From: Anaerolineae bacterium
GTDB taxonomy: Bacteria > Chloroflexota > Anaerolineae > B4-G1 > SLSP01
Direction: 5' to 3'
Assembly (NCBI GenBank): GCA_016927095.1
Contig: JAFGNI010000714.1
Span: 1-16,987, forward strand
DNA length: 16,987 bases
Part shown: positions 1 to 7,069 of the stretch, one piece after another
Numbering within the stretch: the stretch's first letter is position 1
How the letters are laid out: each line of letters opens with the position of its first letter
The notes under the pieces: model-generated
Told to the model about the DNA's origin: nothing
Seen by the model: only the letters and a program-made list of their open reading frames with translations
Database searches by the model: none
Position numbers and translations under genes: made by a program

Positions 1-257
1 ACGGGAATGCCGCGGCCATTGTCAATCACCGTCACGGTGAGATCCGGCTCGATGATCACGCGGATGTGATCGCATGCATCGGCCAATGCCTCGTCAATGG
101 AGTTATCGACCACTTCGTAGACCAGGTGGTGCAGGGCCCGCACATCCGTCCCGCCGACGTACATCCCGGGACGGCGACGGACAGCTTCCAGTCCCTCCAA
201 GACTTGAATCGTCGACGCGTCGTACTTAAGGTTTGTGTTGTTCTGTTTACCCACCAT
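1..257 (-). CDS. gyrB: DNA gyrase subunit B, N-terminal part (cut by window edge)
   Basis: This is the first 85 codons of the ATPase subunit of DNA gyrase, which powers negative supercoiling in the cytoplasm; the rest lies left of position 1. The reading starts at ATG 257-255 with [15 protein letters not shown]. It contains the GHKL ATPase signatures: [10 protein letters not shown] at residues 27-36, [12 protein letters not shown] at 48-59 and DNGRGIP at 79-85. Glu48, Asn52 and Asp79 keep the spacing of E. coli GyrB Glu42, Asn46 and Asp73 (catalytic base, Mg ligand, adenine contact). The SD is weak (GGTGG close to the ATG). The stop of the upstream membrane-protein gene lies 57 bp away in the same direction, so co-transcription is possible. 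ParE (topoisomerase IV) has the same N-terminal motifs and cannot be fully excluded from 85 residues. Confidence 0.93.
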   Translation of the reverse strand, partial: MVGKQNNTNLKYDASTIQVLEGLEAVRRRPGMYVGGTDVRALHHLVYEVVDNSIDEALADACDHIRVIIEPDLTVTVIDNGRGIP

Positions 258-314
258 ATTCCACCAACTTAGGGTAAAGCGATGCGCTCAAGGAAGCTCC
301 CACGCGAGAGTGTG

Positions 315-1346
315 TCATTCGACAGCAGAATGCGCAGGTGCCTCTTGTGCCGCGTAGAGCGCCTTCATCGCCTCAACATAGCGCAGCCGCTCCTGATAGA
401 AGACGAAAAGACCCGCCGTCAGCGCCGTACTCACAAAGGCGTGGCCCATCAAGCCCACCAACGTCGACCAGGAATCCGGCTTGGGCAACGTCCAGACGAC
501 GTTGAGCCCCCGCGAGATCACCACAATCAACCCCAACAGGAAGATGACGTTGAGGAAATCCCCCCGCATCAAGAGCAAGCTCTCTCGCATCGCAGCAAGC
601 AGTTGTCGCCGCAAGAGCACGATGCCCGGCACCGTAAAGAGCAGGTGCAGCGCGGCGAAGAGCAGCACGGAGGACGCCAGCGTCATCAAAAGCCCGGCAA
701 ATGCGAGGCTCAGGAGCCCAATCAAGGTACCAAAAAACGAGAGCACCACGAAAAACGAGAAAACGATCACGAAAAGGAAGAGGCCCAACTCCAGGAACTG
801 CCGCCAGGTCATCCATATCGTCTTGGGTCCGGGCAGCGGCGATTCCGTCACGTCGATCACACGCCGGCCCACACCATCCAAGTAGATGGCGTTGAGGCCC
901 AGCCCTACGACGGCCAAGACGGGCACCCAAACCAACAAGATCAGGAGCGACGCAACCTCCAGGGCCGGCTGGGTACCGATCGGTCGCAGCGATGACAGAT
1001 AGGTCGGCATCAGCACGGGCACACCCAGCAGTGGCCCCGGGTTGAGTAGCGAGAAGAGATTGAAACCCTGGCTGAGCTCTTCCAGCATCTGAGTCGCGAT
1101 CGTGTAGCTCTCCCCAATGTCCGGCATCGCCACCTCGGTCACCATCAACTGCACCATGAAGGCTTTGATGCCCTGCAGGATCGGCGCGATCGACAACCGT
1201 GGCCCAAGCCAAAGAAACAAATCCAGCACGAGCGGGAGGAGAGTCAACTCAGGGTGTCGGGCAATCACCTCAAACCCGGTGGTGACGCAGGCTAGGGCGC
1301 CCATGGGACGACGCGTTTCTTCTTGAGATGCACTTGCCTGTTTCAC
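315..1346 (-). CDS. Polytopic membrane protein of unknown function
   Basis: I do not recognise a named family. The 343-aa protein has about six hydrophobic spans: near residues 33-50, 130-156, 184-205, 208-237, 262-286 and 294-317. Between the first and second span is a longer, partly amphipathic stretch (50-125). Residues 157-182, between spans two and three, and the segment near RRQLLAAMRESLLLMRGD (246-263) are charged loops. The overall look is that of integral membrane proteins annotated only as hypothetical. The longest frame starts at GTG 1346-1344. No SD precedes it, but a TGGTAAAAT extended -10 lies just upstream, which would put the transcript start at about the GTG. ATG at 1304 (residue 15) is an alternative, also without a good SD. 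The gene precedes gyrB by 57 bp on the same strand. Coding status is well supported by the clean 1-kb frame with membrane segments; function is unknown. Confidence 0.8.
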   Translation of the reverse strand: MKQASASQEETRRPMGALACVTTGFEVIARHPELTLLPLVLDLFLWLGPRLSIAPILQGIKAFMVQLMVTEVAMPDIGESYTIATQMLEELSQGFNLFSLLNPGPLLGVPVLMPTYLSSLRPIGTQPALEVASLLILLVWVPVLAVVGLGLNAIYLDGVGRRVIDVTESPLPGPKTIWMTWRQFLELGLFLFVIVFSFFVVLSFFGTLIGLLSLAFAGLLMTLASSVLLFAALHLLFTVPGIVLLRRQLLAAMRESLLLMRGDFLNVIFLLGLIVVISRGLNVVWTLPKPDSWSTLVGLMGHAFVSTALTAGLFVFYQERLRYVEAMKALYAAQEAPAHSAVE

Positions 1347-1352
1347 ATATGT

Positions 1353-1361
1353 ATTTTACCA
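1353..1361 (-). promoter_or_regulatory. Extended -10 promoter (TGGTAAAAT) for the membrane-protein gene, possibly leaderless
   Basis: Read on the minus strand the sequence is TGGTAAAAT, a TGn extended -10 with five of six matches to TATAAT. The hexamer ends at 1353. A start six to eight bases further on falls at about 1346, which is the GTG of the gene. No convincing -35 was found. This is a motif match only, without expression evidence. Confidence 0.4.
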
Positions 1362-1466
1362 CAGCGGGGCTGGAAGACGAGGTACCGGAGGGGTGGCAAG
1401 ATCACCTCACCACCCCTTTGACAAAGAGTAACTATGGCCCCAAGTTTGGCGAACCAGTGGCTAACA

Positions 1467-1500
1467 AAGAGCCGGAACTACCACGGCAAAGAGGGCTCTT
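1467..1500 (-). terminator. Weak hairpin terminator candidate after the cysteine-rich gene
   Basis: AAGAGCC (1467-1473) pairs with GGCTCTT (1494-1500), a 7-bp stem with a 20-nt loop. It begins 2 bp beyond the stop codon of the minus-strand gene at 1503. On that strand the stem is followed by a T-rich but interrupted stretch (TGTTAG). The long loop and poor U-tract make it weak. Confidence 0.35.
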
Positions 1501-1502
1501 AT

Positions 1503-1898
1503 CTAGGCGCTACGCCCCTGGCGCTTGAGGACCACAAGGCCGGCGGCGGCCACGATCATGCCCAGGAAGCCAACACCGGGGACGGTCCACTTGGCGTTGC
1601 ACGGGGTGATAGGTGACCGGAAGCCGAGAAGGGCGACAGCCGTAGGCTCAGCACACTGATCAACAGAAGTGTAGCACTGGCTAGTCGGTGTTTCCCGCCA
1701 AGTAACCGAAGGGAATGTCAGTACGAGGCACTCATCGCAAGACATCATAGCCGTGATAGCCGTGTCGCTGCAGGGAGTGGCACCTTCAGCCGCCACAAAG
1801 CACGTGCCAGTAGATTGAGCCATTGCACCCAACGCAACCAGCATAGCAATCACAACTCCCAATCCAATCAGCGCTGAACCAGCAATCCGGTGCTTCAT
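1503..1898 (-). CDS. Small cysteine-rich protein with signal peptide/TM and C-terminal membrane anchor
   Basis: The 131-aa protein matches no family I know. Start: the ATG at 1898 is preceded at once by AGGAGGAGAG, a near-perfect SD; a further in-frame ATG at 1922 has no such site, so the shorter form is preferred. Residues 1-28 form a basic start plus long hydrophobic segment ending ALGAMAQ, a likely signal peptide. The exported part (29-104) holds seven cysteines (33, 43, 54, 57, 75, 82, 100), including a C-x2-C pair, and is rich in Thr and Ser. Residues 107-124 form a second hydrophobic span followed by KRQGR, so the C-terminus is probably cytoplasmic. The VPGVGFLGM...KRQ ending recalls short C-terminal sorting tails (IPTL/PEP-CTERM-like), but no canonical motif is present. 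The gene is transcribed away from the lipoprotein gene at 2227 across a 328-bp spacer. Confidence 0.7.
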   Translation of the reverse strand: MKHRIAGSALIGLGVVIAMLVALGAMAQSTGTCFVAAEGATPCSDTAITAMMSCDECLVLTFPSVTWRETPTSQCYTSVDQCAEPTAVALLGFRSPITPCNAKWTVPGVGFLGMIVAAAGLVVLKRQGRSA

Positions 1899-2049
1899 CT
1901 CTCCTCCTGTTAGTTCTGACATTCAGCAAGAATCATAATGATGTGTATCCATGGAATGCCATTGATGGTTGTTGGCGGTACACCCACGGAGCAGGCCATT
2001 AGGTCCAGCAACGCTCTTCGCATCTGTGGACGCCCCCGCCTAAAACCAC

Positions 2050-2076
2050 TTTATAACCTACTGTCTGAGTTGTCAA
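2050..2076 (-). promoter_or_regulatory. Sigma-70-type promoter candidate for the cysteine-rich gene
   Basis: On the minus strand a perfect TTGACA (2076-2071) is followed after 15 bp by TATAAA (2055-2050), or after 17 bp by TAAAGT. The spacing to the better -10 is shorter than optimal. It would give a 5' leader of about 145 nt to the ATG at 1898. Confidence 0.4.
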
Positions 2077-2140
2077 GACTACAAGCAATGCGGATTTGTT
2101 ACAAGATGTGGACGAATGGCGAAACAGCCGGCTCCTTCTG

Positions 2141-2149
2141 TGCTATAAT
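2141..2149 (+). promoter_or_regulatory. Extended -10 promoter (TGCTATAAT) for the lipoprotein gene
   Basis: TGC followed by a perfect TATAAT at 2144-2149 is an extended -10 element. The 17-bp spaced -35 position has no good TTGACA match, as is usual for extended -10 promoters. Transcription would start near 2156, leaving a leader of about 70 nt before the ATG at 2227. Confidence 0.55.
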
Positions 2150-2226
2150 AAAGTATATAGCTGTATTCCAAATACTGTTAGGTGCTGGCAGCTGCACAGG
2201 ACAGGGCCAGACTTAGGGAGGAGAAC

Positions 2227-2976
2227 ATGGGCCGGCTCAGCAAGCGATCGATCCACCACGTACCTTGGGTAAGACATGTGGCACTGATGTTGGTCGCAAC
2301 TTTACTCGTGCTGAGTGGGTGCGGAAGCAACCAGGCACCCACGTTACCCAACGACGGTCCCGCCCCAGCCTTCTCGCGGGCTGCGGCGCTGCGGTTTGTG
2401 CAGAAGGCCCTCACGGCAGGGCAGACCGCTGTGGAGGACCAAGCCTTCACCCTGACATTGACAGACGCCGAGGTGACATCTTTCCTGAACATCCGGACAG
2501 AGCTGACGCGGGAGATGCGGGAGCTTGGTATGAACCAGCTAGACCAGCTCGAGGGTCTGGAGGGGCTGACCGGTGAGGGCTTCCCTGTTGAGAACATCAA
2601 CCCGGATGCGTGGGTGGGCCTCCTGGGCGGCGATGATGAGGAGGGCCAAGGGCTCCTACCGCGCTTACGGTTGGGCCTCAAAGATCCGCGCGTCCACTTC
2701 CGCGAGAACGGTCACGTTGTGGGTCGTGGGGATCTTGCATTCCTGCGGTGGCGACTGCCGGTGCGGCTTGTGGTCGCGCCGCATGCGACGTCAGGCGAAA
2801 TGGTGTTGGACTTCGTCGAGGGCCAAGCCGGCAGGCTAAAGCTGCCCGAGTTCGTATTCGATCTGCTGGGAAAGGGTATCGCAGAGGCGTTGCTGGCGGG
2901 CCAGGCTTACGCAGAGATCACGCAGATCCGTGTGGGTATGGGCACCTTCACGATCAGCGGGCGCTACAACCGGTAG
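2227..2976 (+). CDS. Lipoprotein, possibly of a lipid-binding (YpmS/LmeA-like) fold
   Basis: Start: ATG 2227 follows AGGGAGGAGAAC, a strong SD; in-frame codons upstream to 2182 lack one. The 249-aa product begins with a basic segment (RLSKRSIHHVPWVRH), a hydrophobic run and the lipobox LSGC, giving lipid-modified Cys32 and an outward-facing lipoprotein. Residues 48-100 are helical. FTLTLTDAEVTSFLN (74-88) and the later alternating strands (VHFRENGHVVGRGDLAF 156-172; LPVRLVVAP 177-185; EMVLDFVEGQAG 191-202; LKLPEFVFDLL 204-214; closing FTISGRY 241-247) resemble the pattern of DUF2140/YpmS and DUF2993/LmeA proteins, where a conserved 'slT..e.n..L' segment precedes curved sheets. This is pattern resemblance only. 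A short acidic, Gly-rich loop (GGDDEEGQG, 134-142) interrupts it. The gene stands alone on the plus strand and converges on the long minus operon. Confidence 0.8.
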   Translation: MGRLSKRSIHHVPWVRHVALMLVATLLVLSGCGSNQAPTLPNDGPAPAFSRAAALRFVQKALTAGQTAVEDQAFTLTLTDAEVTSFLNIRTELTREMRELGMNQLDQLEGLEGLTGEGFPVENINPDAWVGLLGGDDEEGQGLLPRLRLGLKDPRVHFRENGHVVGRGDLAFLRWRLPVRLVVAPHATSGEMVLDFVEGQAGRLKLPEFVFDLLGKGIAEALLAGQAYAEITQIRVGMGTFTISGRYNR

Positions 2977-3000
2977 TCGATCCGTTGGTCTCCTACCGGT
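2969..3000. terminator. Inverted repeat spanning both convergent stop codons; possible bidirectional terminator
   Basis: ACCGGTAG (2969-2976) is exactly complementary to CTACCGGT (2993-3000), an 8-bp stem with a 16-nt loop. The plus-strand stop TAG (2974-2976) and the minus-strand stop (2993-2995) both lie inside the stem. There is no U-run on either side, so a classical intrinsic terminator is not shown. A Rho-assisted or 3'-end-protecting hairpin is more likely. Confidence 0.45.
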
Positions 3001-4708
3001 GTATGGCGAGGGGGATGCCCGCGCGACCAGGCAGCGCATCCAAGGCGGGCACCGGGTCATCGAACCAGAGGCTGTAGAGCTCCTGGTAGGTCCCCTGAGC
3101 CTCGAGCCACATCAGGCTCAGATTGACGAGGTCACGGAAATCCGAATCGCCCTGGGACATCACATAGGCGACGGGCCGGCGCGTGTAGCGACGGTCGGTA
3201 AAGGCAAAGCCCGTCTGGCGAAAGTGCACGTCTAGGGCGGGCCATCGCTCAGTCAAGATGGCGACAATCTCGCCGGACTGCAATGCCGCCAACGCATCCG
3301 TGAAGCTAGGGTAACCGATCGCCGAGAGGCCAACACCCTGCGACATCGCAGGTACCGCGGCCTCACCGGCGCTGCCGGCGACGACGCCTACTGGCTGTCC
3401 GCTCAGCTGGGGGAGATCCTCGATGGGGTTGGACGCCAGGGACATCAGGCTGACGCCATCATCAAGAAGGGGGATTGAGTAATCCAGCCGCAGTTCGCCA
3501 GCGCGCGTCTGTACCCAGGCGCCGACCAACAGGTCGACCTCTCCCCGCTCCAACCGCGCCAGCGCGTCGTTCTCATCGACCACGGGGACGAAGGCAATGG
3601 CGGCACTGCTGCCTAACCAGAGCTCTGCCAGACGCTCCGCTAAGCGAATCTCGAAGCCCGTCGGCACACCATCGGCCCGGTCGCCACTATAAGGCCAGCG
3701 GTCCTGAAAATAGCCGACGTTCACTGTTCCGCGATCGCGAATGCGCGAGATCACGCTGAGATCGCTGATCTGCTGGGGTGACGCGTCCAGTGAGGGTATC
3801 GGTGCGTCCCCCGCCAAGTGCGATATGGACGGGGGCGAGGTACCGGGCAGCCAGCGGTCGTAGAGCGCGTCACGGGTGCCATCCGCAGCCATATCTTCAA
3901 ACGTCAGCCGGACCAGGTTGGCAAAGAAAGGATCGTCCTGCCGGTAGATCATGGCCACGGGCTGGCTGGTCCATTGCCCCACGATGGTGGCGCCCGTGAC
4001 GGTGCGACGGGCCCGCTCTAGGCGATGCCGTTGGTCTGCGTAGACATCAATCTGGCGCGTGCGTAACGCCTCTATAGCGTCTGCCGTATGACCGTAGGTC
4101 ATATAGGTAGGTGTTACAGGCGCAGCGGCAGCCAGGGCGCCTTGGCTCTCCGTCAAGTTGACCACACCCACGGCGCGACCGTTCAGATCATTGAGGCTGC
4201 TGATTCCCGTGTCCGGAAAGGTCAGCAGCGCCATGCCATTGGAGAAGTAGGCGGGGCTGAAATCTACCCGGCCTTCATCTTCCTGTGAATGCACAAGGCC
4301 GGCGAAGACGACGTCTACCGTGCCCTCAACAATGTAGTTCGCCGCCGTATCAGAGCGGACCTGCACGAAGCGAACAGCGTCGCCGGATCCCAACCAACGC
4401 CGCGCCAGCTCCCGGGCCAAGTCGATCTCCAGGCCTGCCAGTTGGCTGTCGGTCGTGATGTAGGAGAAGGGCTCCAAGTCATAGCGGACGCCCACAACCA
4501 TCTCACCGCGCGTCAGAATCCGTACGGCTGTCGACATGGCCGGCGGGTAGGTCGGCACCGGGGTCGGCGCAACAAAGGCGGAGGGCAGACCCTCCTCCTC
4601 GGCACTAGGAAAGAGCTGTGCCAGATCAGCACAGCCAGCGAAGACCACGAGCAGGGCGACGAGACCCAAGAAACGATGCATCAGCCTGCCATGTGACGTC
4701 AACCTCAA
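2993..4708 (-). CDS. Lipoprotein with two tandem family-3 solute-binding domains
   Basis: The 571-aa product starts with MRLTSHGRLMHR, a hydrophobic run and lipobox FAGC (Cys26), followed by an acidic then Pro-rich linker (37-60). It then carries two copies of the amino-acid/opine-type periplasmic binding domain (SBP_bac_3/PBPb). Copy 1 is about residues 64-289 (MVVGVRYDLEPFSY; GLEIDLARELARR; DVVFAGLVHSQEDEGRVDFS). Copy 2 is about 316-549 (VNVGYFQDRWPYS; GFEIRLAERLAELW; VDLLVGAWVQTRAGELRLDY). Typical family members have one copy of about 230 aa. The carboxylate-binding Arg of the usual T-x-E-R motif aligns with Asp144 in copy 1 and Gly404 in copy 2, so an ordinary amino-acid ligand is doubtful. 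Start: TTG 4708 overlaps the previous stop (TTGA) and has GGGGGG 7 nt upstream; ATG 4681 (residue 10) is an alternative that keeps the lipobox. It is last in the operon, and no ABC permease is present in the window. Confidence 0.9.
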   Translation of the reverse strand: MRLTSHGRLMHRFLGLVALLVVFAGCADLAQLFPSAEEEGLPSAFVAPTPVPTYPPAMSTAVRILTRGEMVVGVRYDLEPFSYITTDSQLAGLEIDLARELARRWLGSGDAVRFVQVRSDTAANYIVEGTVDVVFAGLVHSQEDEGRVDFSPAYFSNGMALLTFPDTGISSLNDLNGRAVGVVNLTESQGALAAAAPVTPTYMTYGHTADAIEALRTRQIDVYADQRHRLERARRTVTGATIVGQWTSQPVAMIYRQDDPFFANLVRLTFEDMAADGTRDALYDRWLPGTSPPSISHLAGDAPIPSLDASPQQISDLSVISRIRDRGTVNVGYFQDRWPYSGDRADGVPTGFEIRLAERLAELWLGSSAAIAFVPVVDENDALARLERGEVDLLVGAWVQTRAGELRLDYSIPLLDDGVSLMSLASNPIEDLPQLSGQPVGVVAGSAGEAAVPAMSQGVGLSAIGYPSFTDALAALQSGEIVAILTERWPALDVHFRQTGFAFTDRRYTRRPVAYVMSQGDSDFRDLVNLSLMWLEAQGTYQELYSLWFDDPVPALDALPGRAGIPLAIHR

Positions 4709-7038
4709 GACGATTCCCCCCGTACGCCGCGCAAGACGCGCTCGGAATTGAACGGGAACCGATTATACCAGACACCGGTGGCGCAGCGCAGAGCGTGGTG
4801 CAACGCCGAGGCAACCGCGATGAAAGGCATCTCGCCCATCCCCCGGGCCCCCCAGGGACCGTGGGCCTCAGGATTCTCGATCACAATCGACAGCACGCGG
4901 TCGGGAATATCCTCAATCGTGGGCATCAGATAGGTGCTAAAGGTTTTGGTGAGGGGATGACCTTCGCGTTCTACGAAGTGCTCCGTGGTCGCCCAACCGA
5001 AGGCCTGCACCACACCGCCCTCAATCTGGCCCTCAACCAGGCGAGGGTTGATGGCTTGACCTACATCGTTGGCACAGACAATCAGTGGGTAGTGACAGAC
5101 GCCGGTTTCCAGATCCACCGCAACCTCAGCCGCAATAGCGGCATAGCCATACGAGAAGTTAGGATGCCCATAGCCAGTCTCGGCGTCGATCTGCGTGGTT
5201 TTGGGTGCCAGATAGGTATAGTCGGCCTTCGCGGGCCGCTCCTCAGCCCGCCATCGCCTCAGCGCAGCCTCCGCAGCCCCGCGGACGGCGTTGCCAATCA
5301 TGAACGTCATGCGCGACGCCGATGAGGAACCGGCGCTGCCGGTATTGGCGGTGTCCGTGGCCTGCAGGTCGATGATGTCAATATCCACGTCCAGCGCCTC
5401 GGCCAGCATCTGCCGGATCACGGTGCGCACACCCTGGCCGACATCCGCGCTGGCAGCATAGGCGACCACGCGTTCGATTTCGGCGGCACCGTGAAGCTCA
5501 ACCCCAGCCCAGGCATTCTCCTGGTAGCCGAATGAAAAGCCCACATTCTTGAAACCCAGGGCGATCCCGATTCCGCGCTTGATATAGGGCGGGTCGTCGA
5601 CGCGCGTCACCGCCTCTGGGGCGATCCAGCGCTCCAGGCTAGCCTCCTCAGGCACGGCGCCGGGCTCCGGTGTCACGGCAACGGCAGCGCCTGCCCCTGC
5701 ATCACCAACGCGTTGCCAGCCGATGGCCTCCGCGGCAGCGATCAGGCTCTGCCGAAGGCCGCGGGCATCATCAGGCAGGGGTTTGCCCCACGGCATCGCA
5801 TCGCCATCACCTACTAGGTTGCGCAGGCGGAGCGTCACCGGGTCCATGTCCAGTGCCTCGGCGAGCTTGTTCATCTGCGACTCGGCGACGAAGTTGCCCT
5901 GGGGGGCACCGAAGCCTCGGAAGGCACCACCGGGGATGTTGTTGGTGTAGACACCCAATACCTCGGTCTTGACGTTGGGGATCCGGTAGGGCCCGTTGAC
6001 CGTGAGCAGCGTGTTGCCCATCACCTTGTTGGTGGTGTAGACGTAGGCGCCGGCATCGGCGATCACCTTGGACTCGGCAGCCAACAGCTCACCGGTGCGC
6101 GTCGCGGCCCATCGGGCGGTCGCAAACATCCGGTGGCGCTTGTGGTGGCCAAAGATGGATTCCTCGCGGCTCCATTCAGCACGCACCGGACGCTGGAGCC
6201 GCTGCACCGCAAGCGCCAAAACGATCTGTACGGACATGTCCTCACGACCGCCAAAGGCGCCGCCGATAGCGGGATAGATCACACGAATGCTATCGGTGGG
6301 CAGGTCAAGCGCGTGGGCAATCTGCTCTTGATCCTCATGGGTCCACTGCCCGGCGACGACCACGGTGATCCTGCCCTCGTCATCCAGGTAGGCGACGCCG
6401 GCCTCCGGCTGCAGGTATGCGTGCTCCTGGCCTGGGATCTCGTAGGTGGACTCAACCACGACATCGGCCTGGGCAAAGGCCGCTTCCACGTCCCCGCGGC
6501 GGATGCGATGGCGCGACACGATGTTGTCCTCGAAGACCAGCTCCGGATGGATCTCGATCCCCGGATAGGCAGGGTGTAGGCGTGGCGCCCCCGGCTCAAG
6601 GGCTTGCCGCGGGTCGGTCACCACAGGCAGGTCCTCGTAGGAGACAGCAATCAGCGCCAGGGCAGCCTCAGCCGTCTCTTCGTCCTCGGCAATGACCGCC
6701 GCCACCTGGTCACCGACAAAGCGGACGATGTCGGCACCCTCCTTGTCCAGGCGCGATGCCGGGCCGCTCGGGCCACATAGGACAGGCTGGTCAGGATACT
6801 GCAAACCGTATTCATTGACGGGCACATCCTGAGACGTGAAGACAGCGACCACACCGGGCAACGCCCGCGCCTCCGACGTATCGATGCCGACCACGCGCGC
6901 GTGGGGACGACCGGCAAACAGGATCTTCATCGTCAAGACATCGTCAACCTCAATGTCACCCGGGTAGAGCGCCTCGCCCGCCACCTTCTCGCGGGCCTCG
7001 AAGCGCGGCAGTGCCTGGCCTACCGCCTTTCCCTTCAT
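4705..7038 (-). CDS. xdhA: Xanthine dehydrogenase-family molybdopterin-binding large subunit
   Basis: The 777-aa protein is the Moco-carrying catalytic subunit of a xanthine-oxidase-family hydroxylase, cytoplasmic, inserting water-derived oxygen into an aromatic N-heterocycle or aldehyde. Residues 15-140 form the a/b hammerhead domain (EKVAGEALYPGDI; FVGDQVAAVIAEDEE). The Moco domains carry GGAFGGRED at 259-267 and AFRGFGAPQ at 372-380, the TGSAGSSSASR cofactor loop at 566-576, and GARGMGEMPF at 730-739. Glu736 corresponds to the catalytic base. Length matches the family (about 750-800 aa). The substrate is not fixed by the motifs; xanthine or hypoxanthine is suggested by the neighbours. Residues 443-487 form a Gly/Ala/Pro/Glu-rich insert that looks poorly structured. 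ATG 7038 follows GGAGA. The gene starts 31 bp after the nucleosidase-like gene; the FAD/Fe-S partner is one gene further upstream. The ligand set could also fit a related hydroxylase such as nicotinate or carbon-monoxide type, though the catalytic Glu region favours the XDH group. Confidence 0.93.
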   Translation of the reverse strand: MKGKAVGQALPRFEAREKVAGEALYPGDIEVDDVLTMKILFAGRPHARVVGIDTSEARALPGVVAVFTSQDVPVNEYGLQYPDQPVLCGPSGPASRLDKEGADIVRFVGDQVAAVIAEDEETAEAALALIAVSYEDLPVVTDPRQALEPGAPRLHPAYPGIEIHPELVFEDNIVSRHRIRRGDVEAAFAQADVVVESTYEIPGQEHAYLQPEAGVAYLDDEGRITVVVAGQWTHEDQEQIAHALDLPTDSIRVIYPAIGGAFGGREDMSVQIVLALAVQRLQRPVRAEWSREESIFGHHKRHRMFATARWAATRTGELLAAESKVIADAGAYVYTTNKVMGNTLLTVNGPYRIPNVKTEVLGVYTNNIPGGAFRGFGAPQGNFVAESQMNKLAEALDMDPVTLRLRNLVGDGDAMPWGKPLPDDARGLRQSLIAAAEAIGWQRVGDAGAGAAVAVTPEPGAVPEEASLERWIAPEAVTRVDDPPYIKRGIGIALGFKNVGFSFGYQENAWAGVELHGAAEIERVVAYAASADVGQGVRTVIRQMLAEALDVDIDIIDLQATDTANTGSAGSSSASRMTFMIGNAVRGAAEAALRRWRAEERPAKADYTYLAPKTTQIDAETGYGHPNFSYGYAAIAAEVAVDLETGVCHYPLIVCANDVGQAINPRLVEGQIEGGVVQAFGWATTEHFVEREGHPLTKTFSTYLMPTIEDIPDRVLSIVIENPEAHGPWGARGMGEMPFIAVASALHHALRCATGVWYNRFPFNSERVLRGVRGESS

Positions 7039-7069
7039 CCTTGGTTCTCCTTGCTCGCTTTCACCAAGC

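Larger units (their letters stand above)
1347..1502. other. Intergenic region between two minus-strand genes
   Basis: No gene is visible in these 156 bp. They hold two inverted repeats (1389-1417 and 1467-1500) and, at the left end, the candidate promoter of the membrane-protein gene. The 1389-1417 repeat has an 8-bp stem (AGGGGTGG pairing with CCACCCCT) and a 13-nt loop. It lacks a U-run on the minus-strand transcript and has only three T on the plus side, so it is not a convincing terminator. Confidence 0.5.
1899..2226. other. Divergent intergenic regulatory region
   Basis: This 328-bp spacer separates two divergent genes and is visibly AT-richer than its surroundings. It holds a candidate promoter for each direction (2050-2076 minus, 2141-2149 plus) and the SD sites of both genes. 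A 92-codon open frame runs through it on the plus strand but has no SD and low-complexity content, and is not called. No riboswitch or small-RNA structure was recognised. Confidence 0.6.

Noticed and set aside
282..995. 237-codon plus-strand frame very rich in Gln, Glu, His and Arg
   Set aside because: It is antisense to the hydrophobic membrane protein; the charged composition is the mirror of hydrophobic codons.
1389..1417. 8-bp inverted repeat considered as a terminator
   Set aside because: There is no U-run on the relevant strand and it lies about 85 bp from the preceding stop; it is kept only as a note in the intergenic entry.
1938..2216. 92-codon plus-strand frame in the divergent spacer
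   Set aside because: It has no SD and no family, and it spans the candidate promoters of both flanking genes.
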